DNA of 64,000 nucleotides from Rhizobium sp. CF080 (lineage in GTDB: Bacteria > Pseudomonadota > Alphaproteobacteria > Rhizobiales > Rhizobiaceae): NCBI RefSeq assembly GCF_000282095.2, contig NZ_AKKC02000015.1, positions 496,001 through 560,000 of the forward strand. The letters run 5' to 3'. This document shows, piece by piece, positions 1 through 8,973 of this stretch. Positions within the stretch are counted from its first letter, which is position 1; each line of letters opens with the position of its first letter. The translations under genes were made by a program, and so were the position numbers. Below the pieces are notes generated by a model that was not told the origin of the DNA, searched no databases, and worked only from the letters and a program-made list of their open reading frames with translations.

Positions 1-71
1 GTGAGTGCCTGCGGCAGTTCACCCTTGATCTCGAAAACGGTCTCGCCGCAATGGCAACGCCCGGTGATCAT
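1..71 (-). CDS. GFA/CENP-V family protein, N-terminal fragment (cut by window edge)
   Basis: Only the first 23 or so codons are inside the window. The reading begins MITGRCHCGETVFEIKGELP, with the CxC pair (GRCHCG) that opens the zinc-binding fold of the GFA family (glutathione-dependent formaldehyde-activating enzyme-like, also called CENP-V/GFA). The ATG at 71 is preceded on the minus strand by a GGAGGAAG ribosome binding site, which supports this start. The family binds zinc through cysteines; most members have no proven substrate. The rest of the gene lies before base 1, so length and further motifs cannot be judged. Confidence 0.7.
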   Translation of the reverse strand, partial: MITGRCHCGETVFEIKGELPQAL

Positions 72-94
72 CAACTCTTCCTCCCCGATGACGC

Positions 95-733
95 TCAGGT
101 GGCCGCGCGCTTGAAGCCGACAGACAGCAGCCCGGCGCCGATCATCAGCGAACCGCCCGTGCGGTTGACGATCCGCTGGACCTTCGGCTTGCGGATCGTG
201 TTGCGTGCCATCGAGGCAAGCACACCGTAGAGTGTGGCGTTCAGTGTTGCGAGTACCAGGAAGGTCACTTCGAAGACGGCCATCTGGAAGAACAGCGGCT
301 GGCTGAGGTCGAGAAACTGCGGCAGGAAGGCCACGAAGAAGACGATGCTCTTCGGGTTCAGCGCCGTTACTACGTAGGTGTGCAGGAAAATCTTGAGCGG
401 TTTTACCGAAGCCACCTCCGCCTCGCTCACCTCGGCGGCCCGTTCTGAAACAGGCGCGCGCCAGAGCTTGATGCCGAGATAGATCAGGTAGGCGGCGCCC
501 ACCCATTTCAGCACGGTGAAGAGCGCAGCAGAGGTCGCAAGCAGCGCGCCGAGACCGAGCATGGAGGCGGTCATCGCGGTGAAATCGCCGAGCGCCACGC
601 CGGCGACTGTGGCGGAGGCCACCTTGCGGCCATGGCTCAGCGCATAGGAAATGACGAGCAGGATCGTCGGCCCCGGAATGGCCAGGAGAACCGACGAAGC
701 GGCGACGAAGGCGAGCCAATGTTCAAGCGACAT
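95..733 (-). CDS. LysE/RhtB family amino-acid exporter
   Basis: A 212-residue integral membrane protein of the LysE/RhtB family, which exports amino acids or their analogues from the cytoplasm. The N-terminus carries the family signature region (PGPTILLVISYALSHGRK, about residues 20-38), followed by alternating hydrophobic segments consistent with the usual six helices; the length matches the family. The start is supported by GGAGGAAC just upstream of the ATG. The next upstream gene on the same strand, a GNAT acetyltransferase, ends about 70 bases away, so they may be cotranscribed. The exported substrate cannot be read from sequence. Confidence 0.9.
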   Translation of the reverse strand: MSLEHWLAFVAASSVLLAIPGPTILLVISYALSHGRKVASATVAGVALGDFTAMTASMLGLGALLATSAALFTVLKWVGAAYLIYLGIKLWRAPVSERAAEVSEAEVASVKPLKIFLHTYVVTALNPKSIVFFVAFLPQFLDLSQPLFFQMAVFEVTFLVLATLNATLYGVLASMARNTIRKPKVQRIVNRTGGSLMIGAGLLSVGFKRAAT

Positions 734-801
734 GCGAATGTTCCTCCACAGAATGAAGGGAGCAAGCCATCGAATTTTTCACTTTGCAAGCGGTGTTTTA
801 T

Positions 802-1269
802 TCAGCCCTCACGCACCCAGCGATAGAGAACGTCGGGCTCCTTTTCTTCGTTGGCCGCGCCATCTGTCTGCCTGATCTCTACAAAGCCGCGTGCTTCATA
901 GAAACGGCGGGCGGCAGCATTGCGCTGGAAGGTCCAGAGAAAAAGCTGCGAATGAGACCCTTTGGCGATGTCCAGCAGCCGGGAACCGATCCCCTGCCCC
1001 TGCACGCCCGGCAGGATATAGAGCTGGTCGATCCAATCCTCGCGAAAGGCGATAACGCCGAGCAAGGTGCCGTCCCTTTCGGCGCCCCAGATATCGCAAG
1101 TCGCAGAGAGATGCCCTCTCCAGTATGCGCGATCCTCCTCCGGTGTGTGGAGCTGAGCCAGCCAGGGCAGCCGCTCGTCGAAGGATGCACGGTGGACGCT
1201 CGCGGCGGCCGTCATATCGTCACGGCAAAGTTTGCGGATGAAGGCCGTCATTCTTTCAGCTCCAGCCAT
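802..1269 (-). CDS. GNAT family N-acetyltransferase
   Basis: A GNAT-fold acetyltransferase of about 155 residues, transferring acetyl from acetyl-CoA to an unidentified amine. The acetyl-CoA pyrophosphate-binding motif A is clear (LYILPGVQGQGIGSRLLD, V-Q-G-Q-G-I-G pattern), followed by the N-AARRFYEARGF helix typical of motif B. An ATG at 1269 has GGAGGA four bases away and is preferred; the frame is open to 1299, and a further ATG at 1251 (MTAFIRKL) also has a plausible GGAG. The substrate is unknown. It lies between a LysE exporter and a DUF1127 gene, which gives no functional hint. Confidence 0.85.
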   Translation of the reverse strand: MAGAERMTAFIRKLCRDDMTAAASVHRASFDERLPWLAQLHTPEEDRAYWRGHLSATCDIWGAERDGTLLGVIAFREDWIDQLYILPGVQGQGIGSRLLDIAKGSHSQLFLWTFQRNAAARRFYEARGFVEIRQTDGAANEEKEPDVLYRWVREG

Positions 1270-1326
1270 AGAGTCCTCCATGAGAGGCCCCGGCGGCAAG
1301 TCCGCCGGAGACCCATCCTAGTCCTT

Positions 1327-1563
1327 TCACAGCCGGATATCCCAAGGGCTGAACCGGACGTTTCGGCGGTCGTCCTCGAGTTCGGGGAACCCGATATCGC
1401 GGCGCATCCGATTGGAGAGATCAGAGACTTGGTTTCGTTCTTGACGACCTCTCCAGGCTGTCAGGAGCAGTGCACCAGCAGTCTTCCAGACGCCATGTTC
1501 GCGGCAGAGTTCACGAACCGCAGCCGAAAGGGTATCAGCAACTTTAAATTGTGATTCACGCAT
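1327..1563 (-). CDS. DUF1127-like small protein
   Basis: A 78-residue protein. Its middle carries LSNRMRRDIGFPE, the hallmark 'LSD..L.DIG' helix of DUF1127 proteins, which are arginine-rich and very abundant in Rhizobiales. The N-terminal part (about residues 1-45) is longer than in the compact 45-50 residue DUF1127 proteins found elsewhere in this window. Some DUF1127 proteins bind RNA (CcaF1 of Rhodobacter) and others affect phosphate or carbon metabolism (Agrobacterium), but no specific role can be assigned here. A GGGACGGA sequence precedes the ATG. Confidence 0.7.
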   Translation of the reverse strand: MRESQFKVADTLSAAVRELCREHGVWKTAGALLLTAWRGRQERNQVSDLSNRMRRDIGFPELEDDRRNVRFSPWDIRL

Positions 1564-1710
1564 GATTTTCCGTCCCGGCGCATGTCGCGACCAGGTCCTC
1601 TGAGATGAAGAAAGACGTGCGGATGCGGACGAGGAAACGCGGTAAATCGCTTCGTCAGCCGGTCACGTCAGATCAATGGGAAAAGTGCCAAAAACGGCGG
1701 AAATCCAGCC

Positions 1711-1815
1711 TTATACAGCCTGGAAGCACATGCCGGCCGGCATCGATGTGCGATACACCGAGGCCACAATAGCCGTTCCGCCAGAAAGGCGCATAAACAT
1801 GGTAATGGACTTCAT
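1711..1815 (-). CDS. small ORF, 34-residue hypothetical protein
   Basis: A short reading frame, MKSITMFMRLSGG then ASVYRTSMPAGM, 34 codons ending in TAA. The frame is open further upstream (to 1947), but the ATG at 1815 is preceded by an excellent ACAGGAGG ribosome binding site seven bases away, which decides the start. There is an A/T-rich promoter-like stretch (TATTATTTATC) about 40 bases upstream. The peptide is methionine-rich with a short hydrophobic middle. No family is recognised and the call rests on the ribosome binding site. Confidence 0.45.
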   Translation of the reverse strand: MKSITMFMRLSGGTAIVASVYRTSMPAGMCFQAV

Positions 1816-1947
1816 TTCACGCCTCCTGTGTTCGATTTGCGGAATAGATAAATAATACACGAGATCGCCCGACGAGCAAGCGCACAATCGCGAATTGTAA
1901 CCATCACCAAGAAAGCGTGGCAAATAAGCCACATTGCTCGATAGCAC

Positions 1948-2745
1948 TCAGGCCCTCAGCCCAAAACCCTGCATCAGGCGGCGAGTGGCGAAATCGGGAT
2001 TGCCGGAGGTGAAGACGGCGAAATCGTAGTTGTCGGGGTGCTCTGCGCCCTCGATCAACGGCACTTTTCGGCGCGCCTGCCGTGCGATCGCCTCGGCAGG
2101 GTCGAGCCAGTCGACCGGCCAGGGGGCAAGCCTGCGGAAAACATTGGCCATGAACGGATAATGGGTGCAGGCGAGCACGACGATATCGGTTTTCCTGTCG
2201 TCCTTGTCGACGAAACAGGGGGCGATCTCGGCCAGAACCGCTTCGTCGGAAATCGTTTCACCGCGGATATAGGCTTCGGCCATGCGCGCCAGGTTCTGCG
2301 AACCAACGAGGCGCACGTGACATTGGGTGGCGAAGGACTGGATAAGGTCGCGGGTATAGGCGCGCTTGACGGTGCCCGGCGTCGCGAGAACGGAGACGAG
2401 GCCAGAGCGTGTGCGTTCCGCCGCCGGCTTGATCGCCGGCACGGTGCCGACGAACGTCATCTTGGGGAAAGTCTCTCGCAGGTCGGCGCCGACCAGGGTG
2501 AAGGCGGTGTTGCAGGAGATGACGCAGACTTCCGGATCGTATTCGTCGAGCAGTTTTGCAAAGAGGGTGATGATCCTTTCCCGCAGGGCTGGTTCCTCCC
2601 AGTCGCCATAGGGAAAACCGGCATCGTCGGCAACATAGATGAAGCCGCGTTCGGGGATCAGCACGCGCGCCTCGCGCAGCACGGTCAGCCCGCCGATGCC
2701 CGAATCGAACATCAGCACGGGCTTCGATTCATTCTTCTGCGTCAT
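1948..2745 (-). CDS. murI: glutamate racemase MurI
   Basis: Converts L- to D-glutamate for peptidoglycan precursor synthesis in the cytoplasm. All family landmarks are present in the 265-residue protein: FDSGIGGL at residues 13-20 (Asp14, Ser15), the first catalytic cysteine in SCNTA (Cys78), and the second in ACTHYP (Cys193 with His195). The start overlaps the end of the upstream RNA methyltransferase gene by 17 bases, so the two are translationally coupled in an operon that begins with the FUSC gene. A GGGGA precedes the ATG. Confidence 0.97.
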   Translation of the reverse strand: MTQKNESKPVLMFDSGIGGLTVLREARVLIPERGFIYVADDAGFPYGDWEEPALRERIITLFAKLLDEYDPEVCVISCNTAFTLVGADLRETFPKMTFVGTVPAIKPAAERTRSGLVSVLATPGTVKRAYTRDLIQSFATQCHVRLVGSQNLARMAEAYIRGETISDEAVLAEIAPCFVDKDDRKTDIVVLACTHYPFMANVFRRLAPWPVDWLDPAEAIARQARRKVPLIEGAEHPDNYDFAVFTSGNPDFATRRLMQGFGLRA

Positions 2746-3580
2746 TCCCCGTAGTCTCCCCAGATGCCCCTTCGGGCAGATCAGCCTTTTCAGGCTTCGG
2801 CCCGTCCTTTTTCGACCATCCGCGGGGAAAACGGTCGAGCGAGTTAATGACGCCCCGGAACACGCTGATCTCCTGCTCCGTAAAACCCCGCCGCGAGATG
2901 ACAGCGCGGAGGTTGTCGATCATTCTTGGCTTTTTCGCGGGCGGATGGAAATAATTGCGAGCGTCCAACGCCTCTTCCAGATGCTCGAACAAGCCGATCA
3001 CCTGCTCCTTGGTGGAAGGACGCTGCTCAATCGGCAAAAAGACCGTTTCGGCAAGATCGTCCATGCCGGATTTCATCCACTCATAGGACATCAGCAACAC
3101 GGCCTGGGCGATGTTGAGCGAGGCGAAGGCGGGGTTGACCGGAAAGGTGACGATCTCGTCGGCGAGCGCCACTTCCTCGTTGGTGAGACCCCAGCGTTCG
3201 CGGCCGAAGAGAATGCCGGTCTTTTCGCCCGCCTTGAACTTGGTGCGGAGCGTCTCGGCAGCGGTCACCGGCGAGCGCACCGGCTTGAAGCCGTAACGCT
3301 CGCGCGCGGTCGTCGCATAAACGAAGTTGAGGTCGGCGATCGCTTCTTCGAGCGTTTCGAACACCTTGGTGCCGTCGATCACGTGATCGGCCTTGGAGGC
3401 GGCGGAGCGGGCCTTTTCGCTCGGCCAGCCGTCGCGCGGGTTGACGAGGCGCAGTTCGGCGAGGCCGAAATTGGCCATGGCGCGCGCCACCATGCCGATA
3501 TTCTCGCCGAGCTGCGGCTCGACCAGGATGACCGCCGGTCCTTCGGCTATGAGTTCGCGCTCGCTGTTGGTGCCTGACAT
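2729..3580 (-). CDS. trmJ: TrmJ-like tRNA 2'-O-methyltransferase (SpoU/TrmH class)
   Basis: A SPOUT methyltransferase of about 283 residues related to TrmJ, which 2'-O-methylates ribose at tRNA position 32 using S-adenosylmethionine. It shows motif 1 (EPQLGENIGMVARAMANFGL), motif 2 (ILFGRERWGLTNEEVALAD) and motif 3 (FASLNIAQAVLLMSYE), the trefoil-knot SAM pocket. The C-terminal helical extension (FRGVINSLDRFPRGWSKK) matches TrmJ rather than short TrmL-type enzymes. I chose ATG 3580; the frame is open to 3628 and upstream ATGs exist without a better ribosome site. It overlaps murI by 17 bases. Confidence 0.88.
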   Translation of the reverse strand: MSGTNSERELIAEGPAVILVEPQLGENIGMVARAMANFGLAELRLVNPRDGWPSEKARSAASKADHVIDGTKVFETLEEAIADLNFVYATTARERYGFKPVRSPVTAAETLRTKFKAGEKTGILFGRERWGLTNEEVALADEIVTFPVNPAFASLNIAQAVLLMSYEWMKSGMDDLAETVFLPIEQRPSTKEQVIGLFEHLEEALDARNYFHPPAKKPRMIDNLRAVISRRGFTEQEISVFRGVINSLDRFPRGWSKKDGPKPEKADLPEGASGETTGNDAEE

Positions 3581-3638
3581 GTCCGTTTCCGTATTCAATC
3601 CGGGCCGGAATAGCGGTGCCGGGGTCAATCGGCAAGTC

Positions 3639-5630
3639 TTATGCCGCTGCGGGATAAAGCCTGCCCAGCATGGTGCCGATCATTTCGACGCCGACGCGGC
3701 TGCCATGCTTGAAGATCGGCAGGTGCCGGCCTGCGCCTCGGTTCAACTTGCGCTTCACCACGAAGCACTCCGAACCGCGGGTCGCAAGCGCATCGATATT
3801 GCGCAGAGCCTCCTCCAACGCCGCCAGAATATCGCCTTCCGGCTTGCGCCCTGCCTGGACCGCATTGCGGGCGAAGATCCGCGCCCAGTAGGTAGCGCCG
3901 AGGAAGATGGCGAGCGTCTGGCGGACCTGGCCCGGCCGGGTCACCACCGACCAAGAGGTACCGAGCGGGCGCGCGGCGAGCGTGACTTCGCGATAGGCGG
4001 CATCGAGCTTGCGGGAAAGCGCGATGATCTCGAAACCGCTCTCCCCCTCTCTGACCGCGGAAAGAAGCTCGCGCAGCCCGTCGAACCAGCGCCCGAGCGC
4101 CAGGTCTAGGGTCGAGCGGGTCGGCGCCGGGAAGACGAGGAAGGCGACGACGGTGCCCGCAAGCGCGCCAATCAGCGTCTCCTCGATCCGGAGCTGCAGG
4201 AGGTCGAGGGTCAGCACGCCGGTCATGCCATAGACCAAACAGAGCACGATCGAGATGAAGAAGGTCATCGCCGCATAGGAAATCTGCAGGCAGTAGAAAC
4301 CGAGGAAGATGGAGAGCGTCGCGATCGGCGCGGCGAGAAGCGGATAACCGCCGATCAGCGTCGCCAGCACGAGCCCAGTCGCGATGCCGAGCAGCGTGCC
4401 GACCGAGCGCTGCAGGGCCTTGATCGCCGTATCACCGCGCGACTTGGTGTTGGTGAAGATCAGGAAGGCGGTCATGACGGCCCAGAACCAGCGGTCGCGC
4501 GACAGCATCAGGCCGAAGACCATCGCAAGGCTCGATGCGACAGTAATCTGCACCGCGGCGCGCATCACCGGGTTCTTGAGCGAGAAATCGATCTTGGCCG
4601 GAGCTGGCGCGGCCGCGGCATCCTCGATCGAGCGGAAGCGGTCGCGCGGCCCTTCCTCGATGGATTCCGCCAGCGCCGCCCTCGCCCTCTGCAGCCAAAT
4701 CAGGGCCCGGGCGCTTTCCGCCACCCGGTCGTCGCCGGTCACCGCGGGGCTTGCGGCAATCTTCTCCGCCATGTCCTGGTCGTCCTCGATCAGCGCGTGG
4801 ACCAGCAGAAAGGGGGGCAGCGCTTCGAAGGACAGGACCATGGTGCTTTCGGCGGCAAGGTGCACGTCGAAGATCTTCATGGTGAGGGATGTAAGCGGCT
4901 CGTCTTCCGGATCGATCGTGCCGTCCGCGGTGCGCGGCAGAAAACCTTCCGCCATCAACACCACGTCCTTCAGCCGCTCCTCGAGCTGGCGCAGTTCGCG
5001 CCGGTCGCCGTCCGAGATGGCGGCACCGCTCGACAGAACAGCAAGCTTCATCAGGATATCGCTCACCCTGCCCTGGATCGCCACCAGGGACTGCAAAAGA
5101 TCGCGCCGCCAGTCGTCCGGCAGGAGATAGGTCCGCACCAGATGGCCGGTGACGACCGCGATCGCCGGGCCGATGACAGCGAGCGGAAGATCGGCAAGGC
5201 TCGGTTTCAGATAGGCGCCCATGAAATAGGAGGTGAAGGCAAACATGCCGACCGCAAAGCCGCGCGGCCCGTAGACGCGCCCGACGGCAGCGCCAGCGAT
5301 GACGACCAGGAACATCGGGTCAGAGATATAACGATGGTCTTCCAGTGCTGCGGCGAGCCCGACGCAGACGAGGCTGACGACGCCGCCGATCAGCCGCGTT
5401 TTCAGCTGGTCGGACGGCAGCCGGTCGCGGACCGCGACACCGCCCTCGATCGAGAGAATGATGGCAAGCCCATAGGCGATCGTCGGCAGCGCCAGCCCGG
5501 CGATGTGGATGAGTGCAAGGCAGGCCACCGAGGCGATGACGGTCAGCGTCACGCGTGCAGCCATGCGCAGGCGCGACAGCGCCGGGTCATTGGCAAGCAG
5601 CCAGTCTCGGATCTTCGCGGCAAACGTCAT
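3639..5630 (-). CDS. FUSC family membrane protein
   Basis: A protein of about 663 residues with the duplicated architecture of the FUSC (fusaric acid resistance-like) family: a first block of hydrophobic helices near residues 20-180, a soluble stretch to about residue 355, a second membrane block (ending in the VVAFLVFPAPTRS region), then a soluble tail. Related proteins (AaeB, YccS) are efflux components or have unknown function. The start at MTFAAKIRDW follows a GGGTGG; the frame extends to 5726 with no clear ribosome site there. It is the first gene of the operon leading into trmJ and murI. No partner membrane-fusion protein is adjacent. Confidence 0.82.
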   Translation of the reverse strand: MTFAAKIRDWLLANDPALSRLRMAARVTLTVIASVACLALIHIAGLALPTIAYGLAIILSIEGGVAVRDRLPSDQLKTRLIGGVVSLVCVGLAAALEDHRYISDPMFLVVIAGAAVGRVYGPRGFAVGMFAFTSYFMGAYLKPSLADLPLAVIGPAIAVVTGHLVRTYLLPDDWRRDLLQSLVAIQGRVSDILMKLAVLSSGAAISDGDRRELRQLEERLKDVVLMAEGFLPRTADGTIDPEDEPLTSLTMKIFDVHLAAESTMVLSFEALPPFLLVHALIEDDQDMAEKIAASPAVTGDDRVAESARALIWLQRARAALAESIEEGPRDRFRSIEDAAAAPAPAKIDFSLKNPVMRAAVQITVASSLAMVFGLMLSRDRWFWAVMTAFLIFTNTKSRGDTAIKALQRSVGTLLGIATGLVLATLIGGYPLLAAPIATLSIFLGFYCLQISYAAMTFFISIVLCLVYGMTGVLTLDLLQLRIEETLIGALAGTVVAFLVFPAPTRSTLDLALGRWFDGLRELLSAVREGESGFEIIALSRKLDAAYREVTLAARPLGTSWSVVTRPGQVRQTLAIFLGATYWARIFARNAVQAGRKPEGDILAALEEALRNIDALATRGSECFVVKRKLNRGAGRHLPIFKHGSRVGVEMIGTMLGRLYPAAA

Positions 5631-5763
5631 CAACCACCCCAGGCGGGTGCCGGCACCCGCTTCTGGCCGGCGAATATATCGCCTGGACAAAGTTTGGCGA
5701 TACCGTGCGTAGGTCCAGGTGGCCACGGTCGATGGATCGGCAGCCGCCCGGTCACCGGCGGAG

Positions 5764-6294
5764 TCATTCGCCCTTGGCGATCGACTGCATCTCTTCGATC
5801 ACCGAATCCCGCTCGCCGTCGGCGACACGGTGGATGTCATCGATGACCGGCTTTCCACCTTCCTGGATGATGTCGAAATGCAGTTCGTTGATGCTGTCCT
5901 TCACCTCCGCCTCCTCGACGCAGGTCCACATCTTGAAGGTTACGGTGATGTCGGTCATGCCATTGGCGCCGGGTGCCGACGTCGTCTTGATGTCCTTCAA
6001 CGGGCAGCCGTCCTGAGACGAGGTGATCACGTCGTAGCCGAAGGGATCGCCCGGCTGGTTGTTTTCGGTGTCATAGGCGGGATGCTTGGCGGCCTCCGCA
6101 TAGGCGCCCCGAAACTTCTTGCTGAACAGGCGCGACAGCGGATCCGCATCGAAAATGTATTTCCATTCGCTGTCTGAAGTATTCCAGTTGTCTTCGGTGA
6201 TCTTCATCACCTCTTTGACAGGATCGGTGACATCAGCCGCGGCGGCAAAAGTGGAGATCAGGGAAAAGGCAAGGGCAAGCGGCAAGGTCCGCAT
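5764..6294 (-). CDS. exported protein of unknown function (DUF3828-like)
   Basis: A 176-residue protein with a clean Sec signal peptide (MRTLPLALAFSLISTFAAAA, cleavage expected after AAA-A near residue 20). The mature part is acidic, has a pair of cysteines (in DGCPLKD and MWTCVEE) that could form a disulfide in the periplasm, and an overall pattern (an entry on lysine/acid-rich helices, then TVTFKMWTC and KPVIDDIHR strands) like DUF3828 proteins. No enzymatic motif is visible. It stands alone between the FUSC operon and icd, which is divergent. Confidence 0.7.
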   Translation of the reverse strand: MRTLPLALAFSLISTFAAAADVTDPVKEVMKITEDNWNTSDSEWKYIFDADPLSRLFSKKFRGAYAEAAKHPAYDTENNQPGDPFGYDVITSSQDGCPLKDIKTTSAPGANGMTDITVTFKMWTCVEEAEVKDSINELHFDIIQEGGKPVIDDIHRVADGERDSVIEEMQSIAKGE

Positions 6295-6521
6295 GAGATC
6301 AAATCCGGCTGTTGGAGAGCAATTTGGGCGGACATTAATCCGGCATTATGGTTTGGCAAGGGCAATCGTCCGCCGGTCCGAAGGCCCCGCGATTTCTCGC
6401 GCGAAAAGCCGCATATGATGGCTTCAATGCCTTTGCGTTCCGGCCCGGCGATGCTATAGCGCACCCACTGGTGTCCACCCCGTTGGGACCGTCGGTCCCT
6501 TCCACGTCCAAGAGGAATTCC

Positions 6522-7736
6522 ATGCAAAAGATCAAGGTAGCAAACCCGGTCGTCGATCTCGACGGCGACGAGATGACCCGCATCATCTGGCAGCTCATCA
6601 AGGACAAGCTGATCCTCCCCTATCTCGATCTCGACATCGAATATTACGACCTCTCGGTCGAGAACCGCGACGCCACCAACGACCAGGTGACGATCGATGC
6701 GGCCAACGCCATCAACAAGCACGGCGTCGGCATCAAGTGCGCGACGATTACGCCGGACGAAGCCCGCGTCAAGGAATTCAACCTCAAGGAAATGTGGAAG
6801 AGCCCGAACGGCACGATCCGCAACATTCTTGGCGGCGTCATCTTCCGCGAGCCGATCATCTGCAAGAACGTGCCGCGCCTGGTTCCGGGCTGGACCAAGC
6901 CGATCGTCGTCGGCCGCCACGCCTTCGGCGACCAGTACAAGGCAACCGACTTCAAGTTCCCGGGCAAGGGCACCCTGTCGATCAAGTTCGTCGGCGAGGA
7001 CGGCCAGGTGATCGAGAAGGAAGTGTTCAAGGCGCCGGACGCAGGCGTGGCGATGGCCATGTACAACCTCGACGAATCGATCCGCGATTTCGCCCGCGCT
7101 TCGCTCAACTACGGCCTGATGCGCAAGTGGCCGGTCTATCTGTCGACCAAGAACACCATCCTCAAGGCCTATGACGGCCGCTTCAAGGATATCTTCGAGG
7201 AGATCTTCAATGCCGAATTCAAGGAACAGTTCGACGCACTGAAGATCACCTACGAACACCGCCTGATCGACGACATGGTCGCCGCTGCGCTGAAGTGGTC
7301 CGGCGGCTACGTCTGGGCCTGCAAGAACTATGACGGCGACGTCCAGTCCGACATCGTCGCCCAGGGCTTCGGCTCGCTCGGCCTGATGACCTCGGTTCTG
7401 CTTTCGCCGGACGGCCGCACGGTCGAAGCCGAAGCCGCCCACGGTACCGTCACCCGCCACTACCGCCAGCACCAGAAGGGCCAGGAGACCTCGACGAACT
7501 CGATCGCCTCGATCTTCGCCTGGACCCGTGGCCTGGCACATCGCGCCAAGCTCGACGACAACGCAGCCCTTGCAAAGTTCGCCTCGACGCTCGAAAAAGT
7601 CTGCGTCGATACCGTCGAAGCCGGCTTCATGACCAAGGACCTGGCGCTCCTCATCGGTCCGGACCAGCCGTGGCTCTCGACCACCGCCTTCCTCGACAAG
7701 GTGGACGAGAATCTCAAGGTGGCCATGGCTGCCTAA
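6522..7736 (+). CDS. icd: NADP-dependent isocitrate dehydrogenase
   Basis: Oxidatively decarboxylates isocitrate to 2-oxoglutarate in the TCA cycle, producing NADPH. The 404-residue protein is of the eukaryote-like homodimeric type common in Rhizobiales (MQKIKVANPVVDLDGDEMTR start, TITPDEARVKEF, then the NADP-site region EAAHGTVTRHYRQ). The ATG at 6522 follows AAGAGGAA; the frame is open upstream to 6348 but without family similarity. It is a single-gene unit: a 227-base gap lies upstream and a hairpin terminator follows at 7762. Confidence 0.97.
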   Translation: MQKIKVANPVVDLDGDEMTRIIWQLIKDKLILPYLDLDIEYYDLSVENRDATNDQVTIDAANAINKHGVGIKCATITPDEARVKEFNLKEMWKSPNGTIRNILGGVIFREPIICKNVPRLVPGWTKPIVVGRHAFGDQYKATDFKFPGKGTLSIKFVGEDGQVIEKEVFKAPDAGVAMAMYNLDESIRDFARASLNYGLMRKWPVYLSTKNTILKAYDGRFKDIFEEIFNAEFKEQFDALKITYEHRLIDDMVAAALKWSGGYVWACKNYDGDVQSDIVAQGFGSLGLMTSVLLSPDGRTVEAEAAHGTVTRHYRQHQKGQETSTNSIASIFAWTRGLAHRAKLDDNAALAKFASTLEKVCVDTVEAGFMTKDLALLIGPDQPWLSTTAFLDKVDENLKVAMAA

Positions 7737-7761
7737 GCCCGAAAAATCGGCTAATCATTCG

Positions 7762-7795
7762 ACGGCGGGGAGCAATCTCCGCCGTTTTCTTTTGT
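7762..7795 (+). terminator. rho-independent terminator after icd
   Basis: ACGGCGG(G)GAG and CTCCGCCGT pair around a CAAT loop, with one bulged G, and are followed by a T-rich run (TTTTCTTTT). It ends the icd transcript before the GNAT gene at 7810. Confidence 0.8.
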
Positions 7796-7809
7796 GAGGG
7801 AGTTTCGCC

Positions 7810-8271
7810 ATGACCGCCACGACGACACCTGCGATCATCCGTCCGCTCAAGCCAGCCGACCGCGCCGCCTGGGAGCCGCTCTGGGAAGCCTATCTGCGCT
7901 TCTACGAGACCGTGCTGCCAAAGGAGATGTACGATGTCACCTGGAGCCGGTTTCATGATCCCGCCGAGCCGATGCACGCGCTCGGCGCATTCGACGAGAC
8001 CGGCAAGATGATCGCCATCGCGCATGTCGTCTTCCACCGGTCCTGTTGGCTGCCCGAATGGACCTGCTATCTGCAGGACCTCTATGTCAAGAATACCTTG
8101 CGCGGCCGGGGAACCGGCGCAGCCCTGATCGAGGCAGTGGCGGACCTCGCACGGGCAAAAGGCGCCGGTCGGCTCTACTGGCTGACGCAGGAAAGCAATG
8201 CCGCCGCAAGGCGGCTTTACGACCGCATCGCCCAAAATTCCGGCTTCATCCAATACCGAAAGGCCCTCTAA
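7810..8271 (+). CDS. GNAT family N-acetyltransferase
   Basis: A 153-residue GNAT enzyme. Motif A is seen as LYVKNTLRGRGTGAALIEAV (R-G-x-G-T-G acetyl-CoA loop), then the ESNAAARRLYDRI helix. The protein begins IIRPLKPADRAAWEPLW, a common layout in this family. GAGGGAG lies about ten bases before the ATG. The acetyl acceptor is unknown. It follows the icd terminator and precedes a GST gene by about 70 bases on the same strand. Confidence 0.88.
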   Translation: MTATTTPAIIRPLKPADRAAWEPLWEAYLRFYETVLPKEMYDVTWSRFHDPAEPMHALGAFDETGKMIAIAHVVFHRSCWLPEWTCYLQDLYVKNTLRGRGTGAALIEAVADLARAKGAGRLYWLTQESNAAARRLYDRIAQNSGFIQYRKAL

Positions 8272-8340
8272 TTCGCCTCGGCGCCTTGATTGGGAATGAA
8301 GGTGCGCCAAAACATAGGACATAACTTCCGGGAGGATTGC

Positions 8341-8970
8341 ATGGCAGATGAACTGCTACTCTATACGAATCCGATGTCGCGCGGCCGGATTGCCCGTTGG
8401 ATGCTGGAAGAGGTCGGCGTCCCCTATCGTACCGAAATCCTGCATTTCGGCACGACGATGAAGGGCGACACTTATAAATGCGTCAACCCGATGGGCAAGG
8501 TGCCGAGCATCGTGCACGGCAAGACCGTCGTTACCGAATGTGCGGCGATCTGCGCCTATCTGGCGGATGCCTTTCCGCAAGCGGGTCTTGCGCCTGCCCC
8601 CGCCAAGCGAGCCGATTATTACCGCTGGATGTTCTTTGCGGCCGGTCCGCTGGAAGCAGCCGTCAGCAACCGCGTGCTCGGCTTCGAAGTGCCGAAGGAA
8701 CGCGAGCGGATGGTCGGTTACGGCACCTATCAGGACGTGATGGATACGCTGGAAGCTGCCGTCCGGGCGAACGCCTATATCGCCGGCGACACGTTCAGCG
8801 CCGCGGACATCTATGTCGGCTCGCAGCTCGGTTACGGCCTGCAGTTCGGCACGATCGAAAAACGCGCCGCATTCGAACAGTATTTCGGCCGGCTCGCTCT
8901 GCGGGAGGCCTATCAGCGGGCCAACGACAAGGACAATGCCGCCGCGGCCGAGCTGCAGAAGGCTGGATGA
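8341..8970 (+). CDS. glutathione S-transferase family protein
   Basis: A 209-residue cytosolic GST. The thioredoxin-like N-terminal domain reads LLLYTNPMSRGRIARWMLEE and contains the cis-Pro element NPMGKVPSI and the glutathione gamma-glutamyl contact region VVTECAAICAYL. The C-terminal all-alpha domain has the N-capping box-like SAADIYVGSQL. The ATG at 8341 follows GGGAGGATT and is preferred to the upstream frame opening at 8290. Substrates of such GSTs cannot be predicted. The gene ends three bases before the convergent SleB-like gene. Confidence 0.9.
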   Translation: MADELLLYTNPMSRGRIARWMLEEVGVPYRTEILHFGTTMKGDTYKCVNPMGKVPSIVHGKTVVTECAAICAYLADAFPQAGLAPAPAKRADYYRWMFFAAGPLEAAVSNRVLGFEVPKERERMVGYGTYQDVMDTLEAAVRANAYIAGDTFSAADIYVGSQLGYGLQFGTIEKRAAFEQYFGRLALREAYQRANDKDNAAAAELQKAG

Positions 8971-8973
8971 GCT

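Noticed and set aside
6258..7541. 427-codon minus-strand ORF over icd
   Set aside because: Antisense shadow; icd is unambiguous on plus.
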